Source: Sphingopyxis solisilvae
GTDB taxonomy: Bacteria > Pseudomonadota > Alphaproteobacteria > Sphingomonadales > Sphingomonadaceae
Length of the DNA stretch: 64,000 bases
NCBI RefSeq assembly: GCF_015475875.1
Contig: NZ_JADKYM010000007.1
Span: 1-64,000 of the forward strand
Direction: 5' to 3'
The position numbers and the translations under genes were made by a program. Under the pieces are notes generated by a model. That model was not told where the DNA came from. It worked only from the letters and a program-made list of their open reading frames with translations, and did no database searches. Shown one piece after another: positions 1 through 8,345 of the stretch (within the stretch, counting starts at the first letter, position 1; each line of letters starts with the position of its first letter).

Positions 1-2
1 AG

Positions 3-572
3 CAGGGGTCGCTGTGGGTCCTGCTTGGGTGGGTGGGTGGGGCGACAGCGCTTATCGCCTATGCTGGAATGCGGCGCGATCTTCTGGACGGTCAAATGCC
101 GATGCTGTCGATGCTGTCCTTTTGGCTGATCGCCGGAGTGGGCATGGCCGCAGTGTGGAGCGCGATCCGCATGGGCATGCCGGGTGTCGGCCGCGACTAT
201 GGCGGTTGGCGCTGGGCCGGGCTGGTCGCGCTTGCGCTGCCCCTGTCCGCGCTGCTCGTGTCGATGGGTAACAGCCACGCCGCGTTGGAATCGGCGCGCA
301 TGGGTGCGGGTACGCGCTGCCTGACCGAGGCGGTCATCTCTGGCCTGGGCGTCGGCGGGGCGCTCTTCGCCTGGCTCAAGGCGGGGGCCCCGACCTCCCC
401 GGAGCGCGCGGGGCTGGTAGTCGGGCTTGCCGCGGGCAGCGCCGGGGCGACGATCGTCGCGCTACATTGCCCGATTGACAACATTGTTCACATTTCGCTG
501 TGGCACGGGCTGGCCGTGATGATCTCGGCCGCGGCCGGGCGGCTTTTCCTTCCGCGCTTCCTGCGCTGGTAG
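3..572 (+). CDS. NrsF-like (DUF1109) membrane anti-sigma factor, 5' partial
   Basis: The reading frame is open from the left edge of the window, so the N-terminus is missing; the GTG at 33 is probably internal. The visible part is almost entirely hydrophobic, with about five or six membrane segments joined by short polar loops. Two loops carry a Cys (in the TRCLTEA and ALHCPIDN stretches), which fits the DUF1109/NrsF family. Those proteins hold ECF-F sigma factors inactive at the inner membrane and are usually encoded just after the sigma gene, which would lie outside the window. Family assignment is from the hydrophobic pattern and Cys positions, not from a search. Confidence 0.6.
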   Translation, partial: QGSLWVLLGWVGGATALIAYAGMRRDLLDGQMPMLSMLSFWLIAGVGMAAVWSAIRMGMPGVGRDYGGWRWAGLVALALPLSALLVSMGNSHAALESARMGAGTRCLTEAVISGLGVGGALFAWLKAGAPTSPERAGLVVGLAAGSAGATIVALHCPIDNIVHISLWHGLAVMISAAAGRLFLPRFLRW

Positions 573-645
573 ACTCGGACCCACCTCGCAACCGGCGTTG
601 TCGTCGGAGGTAGCTCATCCCTCAATTAAAGTGGAACGAACCTTC

Positions 646-1110
646 ATGCGTATCATTATTGCCGCCATCCTGCTCGCCCTGACACCTGCCGCGACTTTTG
701 CTGCGCCGTCACAATCGTCTCCGCCCGTTTCGGTATCCCAAGAGGGCATCGCCATCGGCGGCTATGACGCCGTGTCGTATTTCTCGGACGGCGGGCCGGT
801 CGTCGGATCGCCAGCGTTCGAGCATCGCTGGAACGGAGCAGTATGGCGCTTCGCTTCGGCGGAGGCGCGCGATCTCTTTTCTACGAACGCCGAGGCCTTC
901 GCCCCGCAGTTCGGCGGCTATTGCGCCTGGGCTATCAGCCAGAATTACATCGCACCCGGCGATCCCAAGGTGTGGCGCATCGTCGACGGGCGTTTGTATC
1001 TGAATTTCAACGAACGTGCGAAAGAACTGTGGGAGGCTGACCTTGCGGACGCGATCCAACGTGGCAAGGCGAATTGGCCTACCGTTCTTGAACAGGCCGA
1101 TAATCGCTAA
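646..1110 (+). CDS. secreted YHS-domain protein
   Basis: A 154-residue protein. I take the ATG at 646 because it opens directly into a signal peptide (MRIIIAAILLALTPAATFA) with an Ala-rich cleavage region; an in-frame ATG at 598 would add 16 hydrophilic residues. The mature part has the YHS-family pattern: GGYDAVSYF near residue 40, a W-x-F core, an APQFGGYCAWAI motif with one Cys, and a GDPKVWRIVDGRLYLNF segment. YHS proteins are often periplasmic metal or redox proteins, but no specific reaction can be assigned. It follows the NrsF-like gene by 73 bp on the same strand and could share its transcript. Confidence 0.75.
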   Translation: MRIIIAAILLALTPAATFAAPSQSSPPVSVSQEGIAIGGYDAVSYFSDGGPVVGSPAFEHRWNGAVWRFASAEARDLFSTNAEAFAPQFGGYCAWAISQNYIAPGDPKVWRIVDGRLYLNFNERAKELWEADLADAIQRGKANWPTVLEQADNR

Positions 1111-1323
1111 GGCACGCCGCCCACTGCCAACTCCGATGTGTCTCGCATCACACTTGTCGATGGGATAGTTCATCCTGGTTTCGAGGCTCATTGCCGCGGT
1201 ACCTGCTGCGGCAAATCAAACCGCCATTTCTGTCCAAGCCCCATAAGCTTGCGCATCAGAAAATGTCGTTGTTCCTTTCCAAAAGGAGCAGTGCGTCGAG
1301 CAGGAAGAATGGGGTAGCCTATA

Positions 1324-2340
1324 TCAAGCGGACTTCATTGCCCGATTGCGCACAGCGAGGAGGCCTGTTCCAATCGACAGAATGAAGATTTGACATTCGG
1401 CGGCGACCGTCAGCCCTATTGCAGTCCTCGTGAGCCCGTCCTCGCCGATTACGATCCCGATTTTGGCGAGATGGAGTTGGGTTCCTGTAAGACCTTGCGC
1501 AAGGGCTTGCAGCGAGCCAGCCAGCAAAGTCCCTCCAGAGAAGAAAATGAGGGCGGCCGCGCCAAAGGCTGCGAGCAAGCAAACGGCGATGACTGTCCAA
1601 CGCGCGCGCCCATCCAGCGCGGCCCAAGCCGCAAAACCCGCGGCGGTGCCGAGCACCACGCCTTCAAAGGGTCCGGTTGCATTCATTACGGACACCCCCG
1701 AAAGGAGCCCCACGCTCTCGCGTCCGAGCAGGTTGCCCAGAGCGCCAACGGCAAGGCCGCCGATCGCGGTGCAGGCCACCATCCATCCGTCGGCACGTTC
1801 GCGCCATGTGAGAGCGGCAGCCATTCCCGCGCCAAGCCCCGCACCGGCGAGCAGGCCGAGCGCGCCGATCATCGCCGCAAGGACCAGCACCTGCGCGCCG
1901 CCACTGGTCGCTGAAATCATGCCGTAGATCAGGCCGGCCAAGGCGCCTGACGCAAGGCCCGCCAAGGTGCAAGCTCCGGCGACATGCGATCCTTGCGCGC
2001 GCCCCGTTACCAGCGCCCGCGTGGTTTGATCGGCGATGAAACGGTAGCCATGTTTCGGCACGGTTTCGATGAAGCGCGGATTGGTCGCGTCGTCCTCCAA
2101 GGTTCGTCGCAGGGTCCGAATGCACTGCGTCAGCGCTTCGTCCGTTACCGGAATCCCGTGCCAGACCTGATCCATGAACAAATCCTTGGTGACGAGCTCC
2201 CCGCGGCGCGAGACGAGCAGGGCCAGCGCGTCGAAATAGCGGCTACCAAGTTCGATCGGCAGACCGTGCTTGCTGAGCTGCCGGTTGTCGCAATCGAGCT
2301 GAAAGGCGTCGAAGTGCAGGATGCGGGGCTGTGTCTCCAT
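1324..2340 (-). CDS. ToxR/CadC-type winged-helix regulator with multi-pass membrane domain
   Basis: The N-terminal ~105 residues form an OmpR/PhoB-type winged helix (LHFDAFQLD start, a GSRYFDALALLVSRRGELVTKD stretch, then the TLRRTLEDD and FIETVPKHGYRF strands). The remainder is about eight hydrophobic, Gly/Ala-rich segments and no receiver domain. This is the architecture of membrane-tethered one-component regulators. The ATG at 2340 starts just before the wHTH; an ATG at 2400 would add 20 residues. It is divergent from the membrane protein at 2478, its most likely target. The ligand is unknown. Unlike CadC it has many membrane segments instead of one plus a periplasmic domain. Confidence 0.7.
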   Translation of the reverse strand: METQPRILHFDAFQLDCDNRQLSKHGLPIELGSRYFDALALLVSRRGELVTKDLFMDQVWHGIPVTDEALTQCIRTLRRTLEDDATNPRFIETVPKHGYRFIADQTTRALVTGRAQGSHVAGACTLAGLASGALAGLIYGMISATSGGAQVLVLAAMIGALGLLAGAGLGAGMAAALTWRERADGWMVACTAIGGLAVGALGNLLGRESVGLLSGVSVMNATGPFEGVVLGTAAGFAAWAALDGRARWTVIAVCLLAAFGAAALIFFSGGTLLAGSLQALAQGLTGTQLHLAKIGIVIGEDGLTRTAIGLTVAAECQIFILSIGTGLLAVRNRAMKSA

Positions 2341-2477
2341 GATCTCGCGGTCTGGTGCCATCCCGAGGCGGAGGCAAGCGCTGAGCGCTGTTTCAGCCAT
2401 TGCTCATGAATTGCTCATGCCTTTCACCTGGGGCCGAGCCACGGTCTGCATCAGGAAAAGCCAAACGAGACCCGATC

Positions 2478-3029
2478 ATGAACGACCTTTCTACGCGCCG
2501 CGCCTCCCTACTCAACGGATGGCGAATTGCCGGCTGGGGCAGCCTACTGGCCCTGCTGATGCTGCCCGCCCTGGCGATGCAAATAACCCGTGAGGTGAAC
2601 TGGACTGCGGGCGATTTCGTTTTCGCCGCGATTCTGCTCGGCTTTGTCGGCACCATGGTTGAGCTGGCGGTGCGCTTTGCCCGCCCCGGTGCGCCGCGGA
2701 TCGGCTACATCATTGCCGGCTTCACCGCCTTCTTCACCTTATGGTCGAACGCCGCGGTCGGCATCATCGGTGACGAGGATAGCATCAACGTCTTCTTTTA
2801 CCTCATGCTGCTGGGAGCCATTGTCGCGGCTGTGGGCGTCCGGTTCCGGTCCGGAGCCGTGCGCTGGATCGCGGTATTGCTCGCAATCGGTCAGTATGCC
2901 GTCGGCATTGCGGCGCTCAACATGATGCCCGGACACGCCGTCGAATGGGGTTTTCTCACTATCTTTGCCCTGCTGTGGCTGACGGCGGCATGGTGCTTTG
3001 ACCGTGCTGTTATCAAGGCGACCAGTTAG
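2478..3029 (+). CDS. hypothetical multi-pass membrane protein
   Basis: A 183-residue protein starting at MNDLSTRRASLLNGWR, with five to six predicted membrane helices and almost no soluble part. I do not recognise a family with confidence. The ATG at 2478 is preceded by a purine-rich stretch and leads into a short cytoplasmic N-terminus; an upstream in-frame ATG at 2400 would overlap the 5' region of the divergent regulator. Head-to-head placement with the membrane-bound winged-helix regulator suggests the two form a regulator-target pair. Confidence 0.65.
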   Translation: MNDLSTRRASLLNGWRIAGWGSLLALLMLPALAMQITREVNWTAGDFVFAAILLGFVGTMVELAVRFARPGAPRIGYIIAGFTAFFTLWSNAAVGIIGDEDSINVFFYLMLLGAIVAAVGVRFRSGAVRWIAVLLAIGQYAVGIAALNMMPGHAVEWGFLTIFALLWLTAAWCFDRAVIKATS

Positions 3030-3137
3030 TCGGAGACGTGGTCGGGGTTGCGGCTTCCGGTAATTGAAGGGCAACCTTGGCAATAAACCGTTCGTGAAGC
3101 TGCCAGTTTGAAGCCGGCCATTCGCGAACGAAAATTG

Positions 3138-3162
3138 GGGCGGGCCGCATCAGGGCCCGCCC
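3138..3162 (-). terminator. intrinsic terminator of the Gly/Ser-rich protein gene
   Basis: A perfect 9-bp GC-rich stem (GGGCGGGCC / GGCCCGCCC) with a 7-nt loop. On the minus strand it is followed by CAATTTT. It lies about 50 bp past the stop of the gene ending at 3214. Confidence 0.6.
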
Positions 3163-3213
3163 AGTTAACGATCGGCGTCAAGTGGGGTCGTAGCCGATCG
3201 CCCTTTCGGTCGA

Positions 3214-4062
3214 TTACTCGCTGCTATTCTGCTTTTCGGCCGCCTTCTTGAGCTGTCCCTTGGTCATCGCGCTGACGAGCACGTCGCCTGAGCCGGCGAA
3301 GCTGGCGGCAGGAAGCGTTGCGGTGCGGTTGCCAACCTCGACCGTCACCGCCTCGACGACGCCGCGCCCCGTCTGGCGCAGTTCCTGCACATAACCGATC
3401 ACCTTGCCGCGCGGGTCGGTGACGGGCATGCCGGGGGCGACGGCGAACATGCCGTTGCCGCTCGCCGCGCCGCTGCCCGCTGCGGCAAGCTGCCCCAGGC
3501 TGCCCTGAAAGCTGCCCGCGGCCGAGCCGGCGCCGCTGGCACTGCCTGAGACGTTTGACAGCGCGCCGTCGGCCCGGTCGCGGACAGTCCCGACCGCACC
3601 GCGCGCGGTGTCGGTTGCGGTCGAAGCCGTGTCCCGTGCGGTGCCGACGGCGCCGCGCGCGGTCTGGCCCACGAAATCGGTGCCGACCGCCTGTGCGTCG
3701 ATGCTGCCGCTGCCCGATGCGCTGCCCGATCCGGCGGCGCTGCCGCCGATCGTGCTGCCGAGCAGATCGGCGCTGCCATTGGCCGAGCCCTTGCCATTCG
3801 CATCGGCGCTGCCGTTACCCTGGACGCGGCCCGATCGGCGATCGACGCGGGCGTCGCCGCGGCCCGATCCGGTAACCTCGCCGGAGGTGCCGAGGGTGCC
3901 GCCGATCGGGCCGGTGGGGTTGCCGAGCGTGCCGCCCAGCGTTCCGCCGAGGTTGCCGCCAAGCCCGCCGCTGCCGCCGAGCAGCTGCGCCGAGGCAGGC
4001 GCCGAAAACGCCATGGCCGACGCGGCCAGCGCGAGGGCCGAGGTGAAAATGCGATTTGCCAT
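3214..4062 (-). CDS. secreted Gly/Ser/Ala-rich low-complexity protein
   Basis: A 282-residue protein. The start at 4062 has a strong GGAGAAGG ribosome-binding site and a signal peptide ending in ASA. The mature part begins with GGxLGG-type glycine repeats. A central region rich in GSAxGSG and in ARGAVGTxRD / TASTATD motifs follows. The C-terminal ~85 residues are more globular (PVTDPRGKVIGYVQELRQTGRG, then VEVGNRTATLPAASF), like the short beta-rich domains seen in other sphingomonad envelope proteins. No enzyme motif is visible. It is encoded downstream of, and on the same strand as, the subtilase at 4158-5429. A structural or surface role is a guess. Confidence 0.7.
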   Translation of the reverse strand: MANRIFTSALALAASAMAFSAPASAQLLGGSGGLGGNLGGTLGGTLGNPTGPIGGTLGTSGEVTGSGRGDARVDRRSGRVQGNGSADANGKGSANGSADLLGSTIGGSAAGSGSASGSGSIDAQAVGTDFVGQTARGAVGTARDTASTATDTARGAVGTVRDRADGALSNVSGSASGAGSAAGSFQGSLGQLAAAGSGAASGNGMFAVAPGMPVTDPRGKVIGYVQELRQTGRGVVEAVTVEVGNRTATLPAASFAGSGDVLVSAMTKGQLKKAAEKQNSSE

Positions 4063-4157
4063 TGTCCTTCTCCTTCGTCTTGCGGCCCGGAGGGGAGGGC
4101 CTGGCAGGAAGAACGATGGCGCGTTCGCATTTCTTCCCGAAAAAAAATGCCGGACGG

Positions 4158-5429
4158 TCAGCGGCCGCCGCAATCGCCGCAAATAAGGCCGTGTCCGTAG
4201 ATTTTATCGCGGCCCCGCTGGCCAAGGTCGCGCGCCTCCATGACGAGCGCGGAAACGGCAGGACCGATGCGATCGATTGCCGGTGTAGGATAGTGAAGCG
4301 CCAGTCGTCCCGCGACGAGCGGCGCGGCGAAGGATGTGCCGCGCAGCCGGCCGATGGAGTCTGGCCCGGTCGCCGCCAGCACGGCATCGCCGGGCGCTGC
4401 GAAGTCCACGTGGCGCGCGCGCCCAGCCTCCGGAAGCGCGCGGTTCCTCGCGTCGACCCCAGTTACGGCGAAAACACCCCTGTAGGAGGCGGGGTAGGCG
4501 GGCGGCGCTGCCGGGCCGTCGTTGCCGACCGCCGCGACGATCAGCATGCCGCGCTGCTGCGCGCGTGAAACCGCGAGCGCCAGCAGCTTGTTATCGGGTC
4601 CGACGAGGCTGATCGTCGTCACTGCAACACCGTTTTGCGCGAGCCAGCCGAGCGCGCGCGCGATGGCGCTGGCGCTCCCGCCCGCGGGGTCGGTGCCATA
4701 GACGTCGGCGGCGAGCAGCCGCTGCCCGGGCGCCGAGCCGCGCACCGGGCCGCTGCCGACCAGCAGCGAGGCGACGGCGGTTCCATGCCGGCTTGCGGCG
4801 GGCGCCCCGGCGGCGAAGCCACGCTGCGCAACGCGTCCGGCGAGCGACGGATGCGCGGCGACGCCGCCGTCGATCACCCCGAGCGATGCCTTGCCGGAGG
4901 AGCCGGTCGCCGCGAACGTAGCGGCGGGAAGCAGGCCGCCGCCGGGACCGCTCGTGAAAAAGATATGATCGACATCGATTTCAGCATCAGGAAGCAGCGT
5001 GGCAAGCTGCTTTTGCGCGCGCGCGAGGCTTCGTCCGTCGGGGACCGCGAAGCGGACGACGTCGAGGCCCAGACCTTCAATGCGATCACGCTCCAGCAGG
5101 CGAAAGCCTTTTCCAGTCGCGCGCGCAATCATCGCATTGTCGATGCCCGTCGCGATCAATATTCCGCGCACCGCGGGCTCGCCGTTGCGGTCGGGTTCGA
5201 TCTGGTGGCGATGGGTGCGCAGCAGGTTCAGGATCCGGTCGGCCCGCACCTCAGCGAGCGTATCGCCGACGCGCGACAGCGGCTCGGCGCCGACATTCGG
5301 CAGGGGCGGAAGTGTTCGCGTGGCGTCGGGCAGTTGGACCGGTGGCAGCGCGATCTGGGCGAGGCCGCGCTGCGCCGGTCCCGGCATCAGCACGATAAAG
5401 ATCAGAATCAGGGCGGTCCATTTTCGCAT
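4158..5429 (-). CDS. secreted subtilisin-like serine peptidase (S8)
   Basis: A 423-residue protein with an N-terminal signal peptide (ALILIFIVLMPGPAQRGLAQ). About 150 residues of pro-region follow, then a compact S8 domain. All catalytic residues are visible: Asp187 in GVIDGG, His215 in RHGTAVAS, oxyanion-hole Asn303 in AAVGNDGP and Ser366 in GTSFAAP. The usual substrate-binding SLGG strand is replaced by ISLVGP. The C-terminus has a Cys pair (ICGDC). It is divergent from an ECF sigma/anti-sigma operon; a subtilase beside such a pair could act in envelope stress, perhaps on the anti-sigma factor, but that is inference. Confidence 0.9.
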   Translation of the reverse strand: MRKWTALILIFIVLMPGPAQRGLAQIALPPVQLPDATRTLPPLPNVGAEPLSRVGDTLAEVRADRILNLLRTHRHQIEPDRNGEPAVRGILIATGIDNAMIARATGKGFRLLERDRIEGLGLDVVRFAVPDGRSLARAQKQLATLLPDAEIDVDHIFFTSGPGGGLLPAATFAATGSSGKASLGVIDGGVAAHPSLAGRVAQRGFAAGAPAASRHGTAVASLLVGSGPVRGSAPGQRLLAADVYGTDPAGGSASAIARALGWLAQNGVAVTTISLVGPDNKLLALAVSRAQQRGMLIVAAVGNDGPAAPPAYPASYRGVFAVTGVDARNRALPEAGRARHVDFAAPGDAVLAATGPDSIGRLRGTSFAAPLVAGRLALHYPTPAIDRIGPAVSALVMEARDLGQRGRDKIYGHGLICGDCGGR

Positions 5430-5498
5430 CGCTTGTCCTTGCTCGGGCGCGGTTAATCCCTGTCGAATGCACGAGGCCCGAAAAATTTAGCATCATGC

Positions 5499-5530
5499 GG
5501 AAGAAACGATAGGGTGGGATCGTTTCTTCC
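5499..5530. promoter_or_regulatory. perfect 12-bp inverted repeat: two opposed ECF-type promoters
   Basis: Positions 5499-5510 (GGAAGAAACGAT) are repeated in exact inverted orientation at 5519-5530 around an 8-bp centre. On the plus strand GGAAG is followed after exactly 17 nt by CGTT (5521-5524), the spacing of ECF -35 and -10 elements. By symmetry the minus strand reads the same. Predicted starts fall about 25 bp before the sigma gene and about 70 bp before the peptidase gene. Confidence 0.55.
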
Positions 5531-5553
5531 TCGGATCTGGCGAAAAGGCGAAT

Positions 5554-6042
5554 ATGCGCTTCGAAGAGGAACTGGTCGAATTACTGCCGCGACTGCGCCG
5601 GTTCGCGCGCGGATTGGCCCGCCATGCGAGCGACGCCGACGATTTGTGCCAGGCTGCGATCGAGCGCGCGCTGAAATCGCGTGACCAATGGCAACAAGGA
5701 ACGAAACTGGACAGCTGGATGTACCGCATCACCCGCAATATCTGGATCGACGAGCGCCGCGCCGCGGGCCGGCGCGGCTTTCATGCCCCGATCGACGATG
5801 CGGTCACGCAGGTCGCGGGCGAAGGCGCGGCCGAGGTTGAGGCCGGGGCGCTGCGCGGCGACGTCGATGCCGCGATGGCGCAGCTTCCGGACGAGCAGCG
5901 CGAAGTGGTGATGCTCATTCTGGTCGAAGGCTATGCCTATCGCGAGGCAGCCGCCATATTGGAGGTGCCGATCGGCACCGTTACCTCGCGGCTCGCTCGC
6001 GGGCGCGAGGCGCTGATGCATGTTTTGGGAGAAGCGGCATGA
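5554..6042 (+). CDS. ECF RNA polymerase sigma factor
   Basis: A 162-residue sigma-70 family protein with only regions 2 and 4. Region 2 contains the ASDADDLCQAAIERAL helix and the KLDSWMYRITRNIWIDERR promoter-melting segment. Region 4 shows the AYREAAAILEVPIGTVTSRLARGREAL helix-turn-helix. The ATG follows a weak AAGGCGAAT purine tract. The stop codon overlaps the start of the anti-sigma gene (ATGA), so the two are translationally coupled. The palindromic GGAA-N17-CGTT site upstream suggests that it transcribes its own operon and the divergent subtilase. Confidence 0.93.
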   Translation: MRFEEELVELLPRLRRFARGLARHASDADDLCQAAIERALKSRDQWQQGTKLDSWMYRITRNIWIDERRAAGRRGFHAPIDDAVTQVAGEGAAEVEAGALRGDVDAAMAQLPDEQREVVMLILVEGYAYREAAAILEVPIGTVTSRLARGREALMHVLGEAA

Positions 6043-6734
6043 GTTTCGACCCTGGCACGATCGCGGCGTTCGTCGATGGCGAACTGGACGACCTGACCGC
6101 GCGCCGTATCGAACGGGCGGTAGAAAGCGATGCGGCACTTGCCGCTGAAATCGCCCGCTACCGAGCGCTGACGGCGAAGCTGTCGGCGCATTTTGCTCCC
6201 GTTGCCGAGGAAGTGGTGCCAGAGCGACTGCGTGCGCTGCTGGTCGAACCCGGGGTCGATACCAGCCTGGCTGCTCGCCGTCATGCGAAACGCGGGTCGT
6301 TTGCACCCGTTCATTGGGGTGCGATCGCCGCATCGCTGGTGCTCGGACTGACGATCGGCCTCAGGCCGTGGGCGCCTGCGGCGGATATTGCTTCTGTGAA
6401 TGGTAGGTTGGTAGCCTCGGGCGCGCTCGCCGACGCACTCGAAACCCAACTCGCCTCGGACCAGTTGGCGAATGCCGAAATCCGCATCGGGCTGAGCTTC
6501 CGCGACAAACAAGGACGCGCATGCCGCAGCTTCGAGGCCCGCGACCTGTCCGGTATCGGCTGCCGCGACGGCGGCCATTGGGCGCTTGAGCGCACGATCG
6601 GCGGGCGGGCAAGTCAGGAATATCGCCAGGCATCCTCGGGCGAACTCTTAACAGCGGCCGCAGCCATGATGGCAGGGGATCCCTTTGACGTTGCAGCCGA
6701 GCGCGCTGCCCGCGACAGCGGCTGGAGAAATTGA
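6039..6734 (+). CDS. anti-sigma factor, membrane anchored
   Basis: A 231-residue protein overlapping the sigma gene by 4 bp. The N-terminal ~80 residues resemble an anti-sigma domain (FDPGTIAAFVDGELDD, then an amphipathic EIARYRALTAKLSAHF helix) but lack the Zn-binding HxxxCxxC motif. One membrane helix follows (WGAIAASLVLGLTIGL, about residue 93-108). The ~120-residue C-terminal part would be periplasmic and has two Cys (GRACRSFEA and GIGCRDGG) that could form a disulfide. This matches anti-sigma partners of ECF factors that sense envelope or oxidative stress. Confidence 0.85.
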   Translation: MSFDPGTIAAFVDGELDDLTARRIERAVESDAALAAEIARYRALTAKLSAHFAPVAEEVVPERLRALLVEPGVDTSLAARRHAKRGSFAPVHWGAIAASLVLGLTIGLRPWAPAADIASVNGRLVASGALADALETQLASDQLANAEIRIGLSFRDKQGRACRSFEARDLSGIGCRDGGHWALERTIGGRASQEYRQASSGELLTAAAAMMAGDPFDVAAERAARDSGWRN

Positions 6735-6992
6735 GGAAGTTCTGCCCATCGATGTCGGCCTTGCGGCTCTTGCGATTTCAAACCGGACTGACTGGAATCG
6801 GCCACTAACTTTCAACCAGGTAGGCTCGGTGACGTGCGATACGGGATCGCAGAACAATGCGAGGATATCGCCTACGCGCGCCCCTGGCTCTGCCTACTCG
6901 AGACTGGGCATCGTCGAGCCAAGGTGCGACCACGACGGATTTGCCCCTTTATGGCGTTCGCGGTCTCCCTTTCCTGCATGGGGGCCTATGGA

Positions 6993-8345
6993 TCAGTTCG
7001 GTGCGTCAACATTCTTGCACGCAAAGGGATCATCGCGCAGCGACCGTCCGGCTGTTTCGGGCATATATCGCAGCGCGACGAGACCGACGAGGCAGGCGAG
7101 CATCATGTAGTAAGCGGGCATCAGCGGATCGCCGGTCAGGGTGATCAGGCCGCTGCCGATCATCGGCGCGGTGCCGCCGAAGATCGATGTCGAAATATTA
7201 TAGGCGATCGCGAAGCCCGCGAAACGCACCGCGGTCGGGAACATCGCGGGGAAGGTCGCCGAGATTGTCGCGAGCTGCGGCACATAGAGGAGGCCGAGCG
7301 CCATGAAGCCGATCAGTGCGCCGGCGAATCCGGTGCCGATCAGCATATAGAGCGGCACGACGGCGAGCAGCAGGCCGATCAGCGACCAGCGCCACATCGC
7401 GCGGCGGCCGACGCGGTCGGACAGCGCGCCCGCGAAGGGCAGGAAGACCATCATGAAGAGCATGCCGATGATCGGCACGAGCAGCGCCTCTTCGTTCGAC
7501 AGGCCAATGCGCCGCTGGAGATAGGTCGGCATATAGCTGAGCAGCGAATAGTTGACGACGTTGAGGGCGACGACGAGGCCGCCGACGACGAGCAGCGGGC
7601 GCCAATAGTCGCGCATAAGGACGCCGAGCCCCGGCGGTTCGCACCGCTCGGCCGACGCCATTTCCTCTCGGAAAATCGGCGTATCCTCCATCTTCGAGCG
7701 CACATACATGCCGATGAGGCCGATCGGACCCGCGATCAGGAAGGGAATGCGCCAGCCCCATTCGTGCATCGCCGCGTCGCCGAGGTGCAACGAATAGCCG
7801 AGCATCAGCGCAGCGCCGAAGGAAAAGCCCGCGAGCGTCCCGAATTCGAGAAAGCTGCCATAGAAGCCGCGCCGGTCGTCGGGCGCATATTCGGCCATGA
7901 AGGTCGCCGCGCCGCCATATTCGCCGCCGGTCGAAAAGCCCTGGAGCATCCGCAGGAGGATCAGCAGGGTCGGCGCCCAGAAACCGATGCTGTCGTAAGA
8001 GGGGATCAGTCCGACGGCAAAGGTCGCGCCCGCCATCAGCAGGATGGTCATCGCAAGCACCGACTTGCGCCCAATGCGGTCGCCGAGCGGCCCCCAGAAC
8101 AGCCCGCCGAGCGGTCGGACGAGGAAAGAGATGGCAAAGGTCGCGAGCGCGAACAGCACCGCCTCCTCGGTATCGCCGGGGAAGAGCGCGGCGGAAATAT
8201 AGGTCACGCCATAGGCATAGATGCCATAGTCGAACCATTCGACCGCATTGCCGAGCGCCGACGCGCCGACCGCGCGGTGCAGCGGCGAAGGCTTGCGAAA
8301 GGGGGGCGGGTGCCCTGGGGCGTGGGTGGTTACGGGCTTTTCCAT
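6993..8345 (-). CDS. proP: MFS solute:proton symporter, ProP-like
   Basis: A 450-residue, 12-helix transporter of the metabolite:H+ symporter family. Signatures seen are ALGNAVEWFDYGIYAY at the first helix, FLVRPLGGLFWGPLGDRIGRK in loop 2-3, and a RMLQGFSTGGEYGGAATFMAEYAP helix. This family includes the osmoregulated proline/betaine carrier ProP. It lacks ProP's long C-terminal coiled coil. It is the last gene of the ectoine block and overlaps the preceding MFS gene by 16 bp, so uptake of ectoine or another compatible solute is the likely job. Substrate is inferred from context only. Confidence 0.8.
   Translation of the reverse strand: MEKPVTTHAPGHPPPFRKPSPLHRAVGASALGNAVEWFDYGIYAYGVTYISAALFPGDTEEAVLFALATFAISFLVRPLGGLFWGPLGDRIGRKSVLAMTILLMAGATFAVGLIPSYDSIGFWAPTLLILLRMLQGFSTGGEYGGAATFMAEYAPDDRRGFYGSFLEFGTLAGFSFGAALMLGYSLHLGDAAMHEWGWRIPFLIAGPIGLIGMYVRSKMEDTPIFREEMASAERCEPPGLGVLMRDYWRPLLVVGGLVVALNVVNYSLLSYMPTYLQRRIGLSNEEALLVPIIGMLFMMVFLPFAGALSDRVGRRAMWRWSLIGLLLAVVPLYMLIGTGFAGALIGFMALGLLYVPQLATISATFPAMFPTAVRFAGFAIAYNISTSIFGGTAPMIGSGLITLTGDPLMPAYYMMLACLVGLVALRYMPETAGRSLRDDPFACKNVDAPN

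Noticed and set aside
1192..1215. TTGCCGC...GCGGCAA hairpin as a terminator after the YHS gene
   Set aside because: Ten-base loop, 7-bp stem and no T-run; position fits but support is too weak to list.
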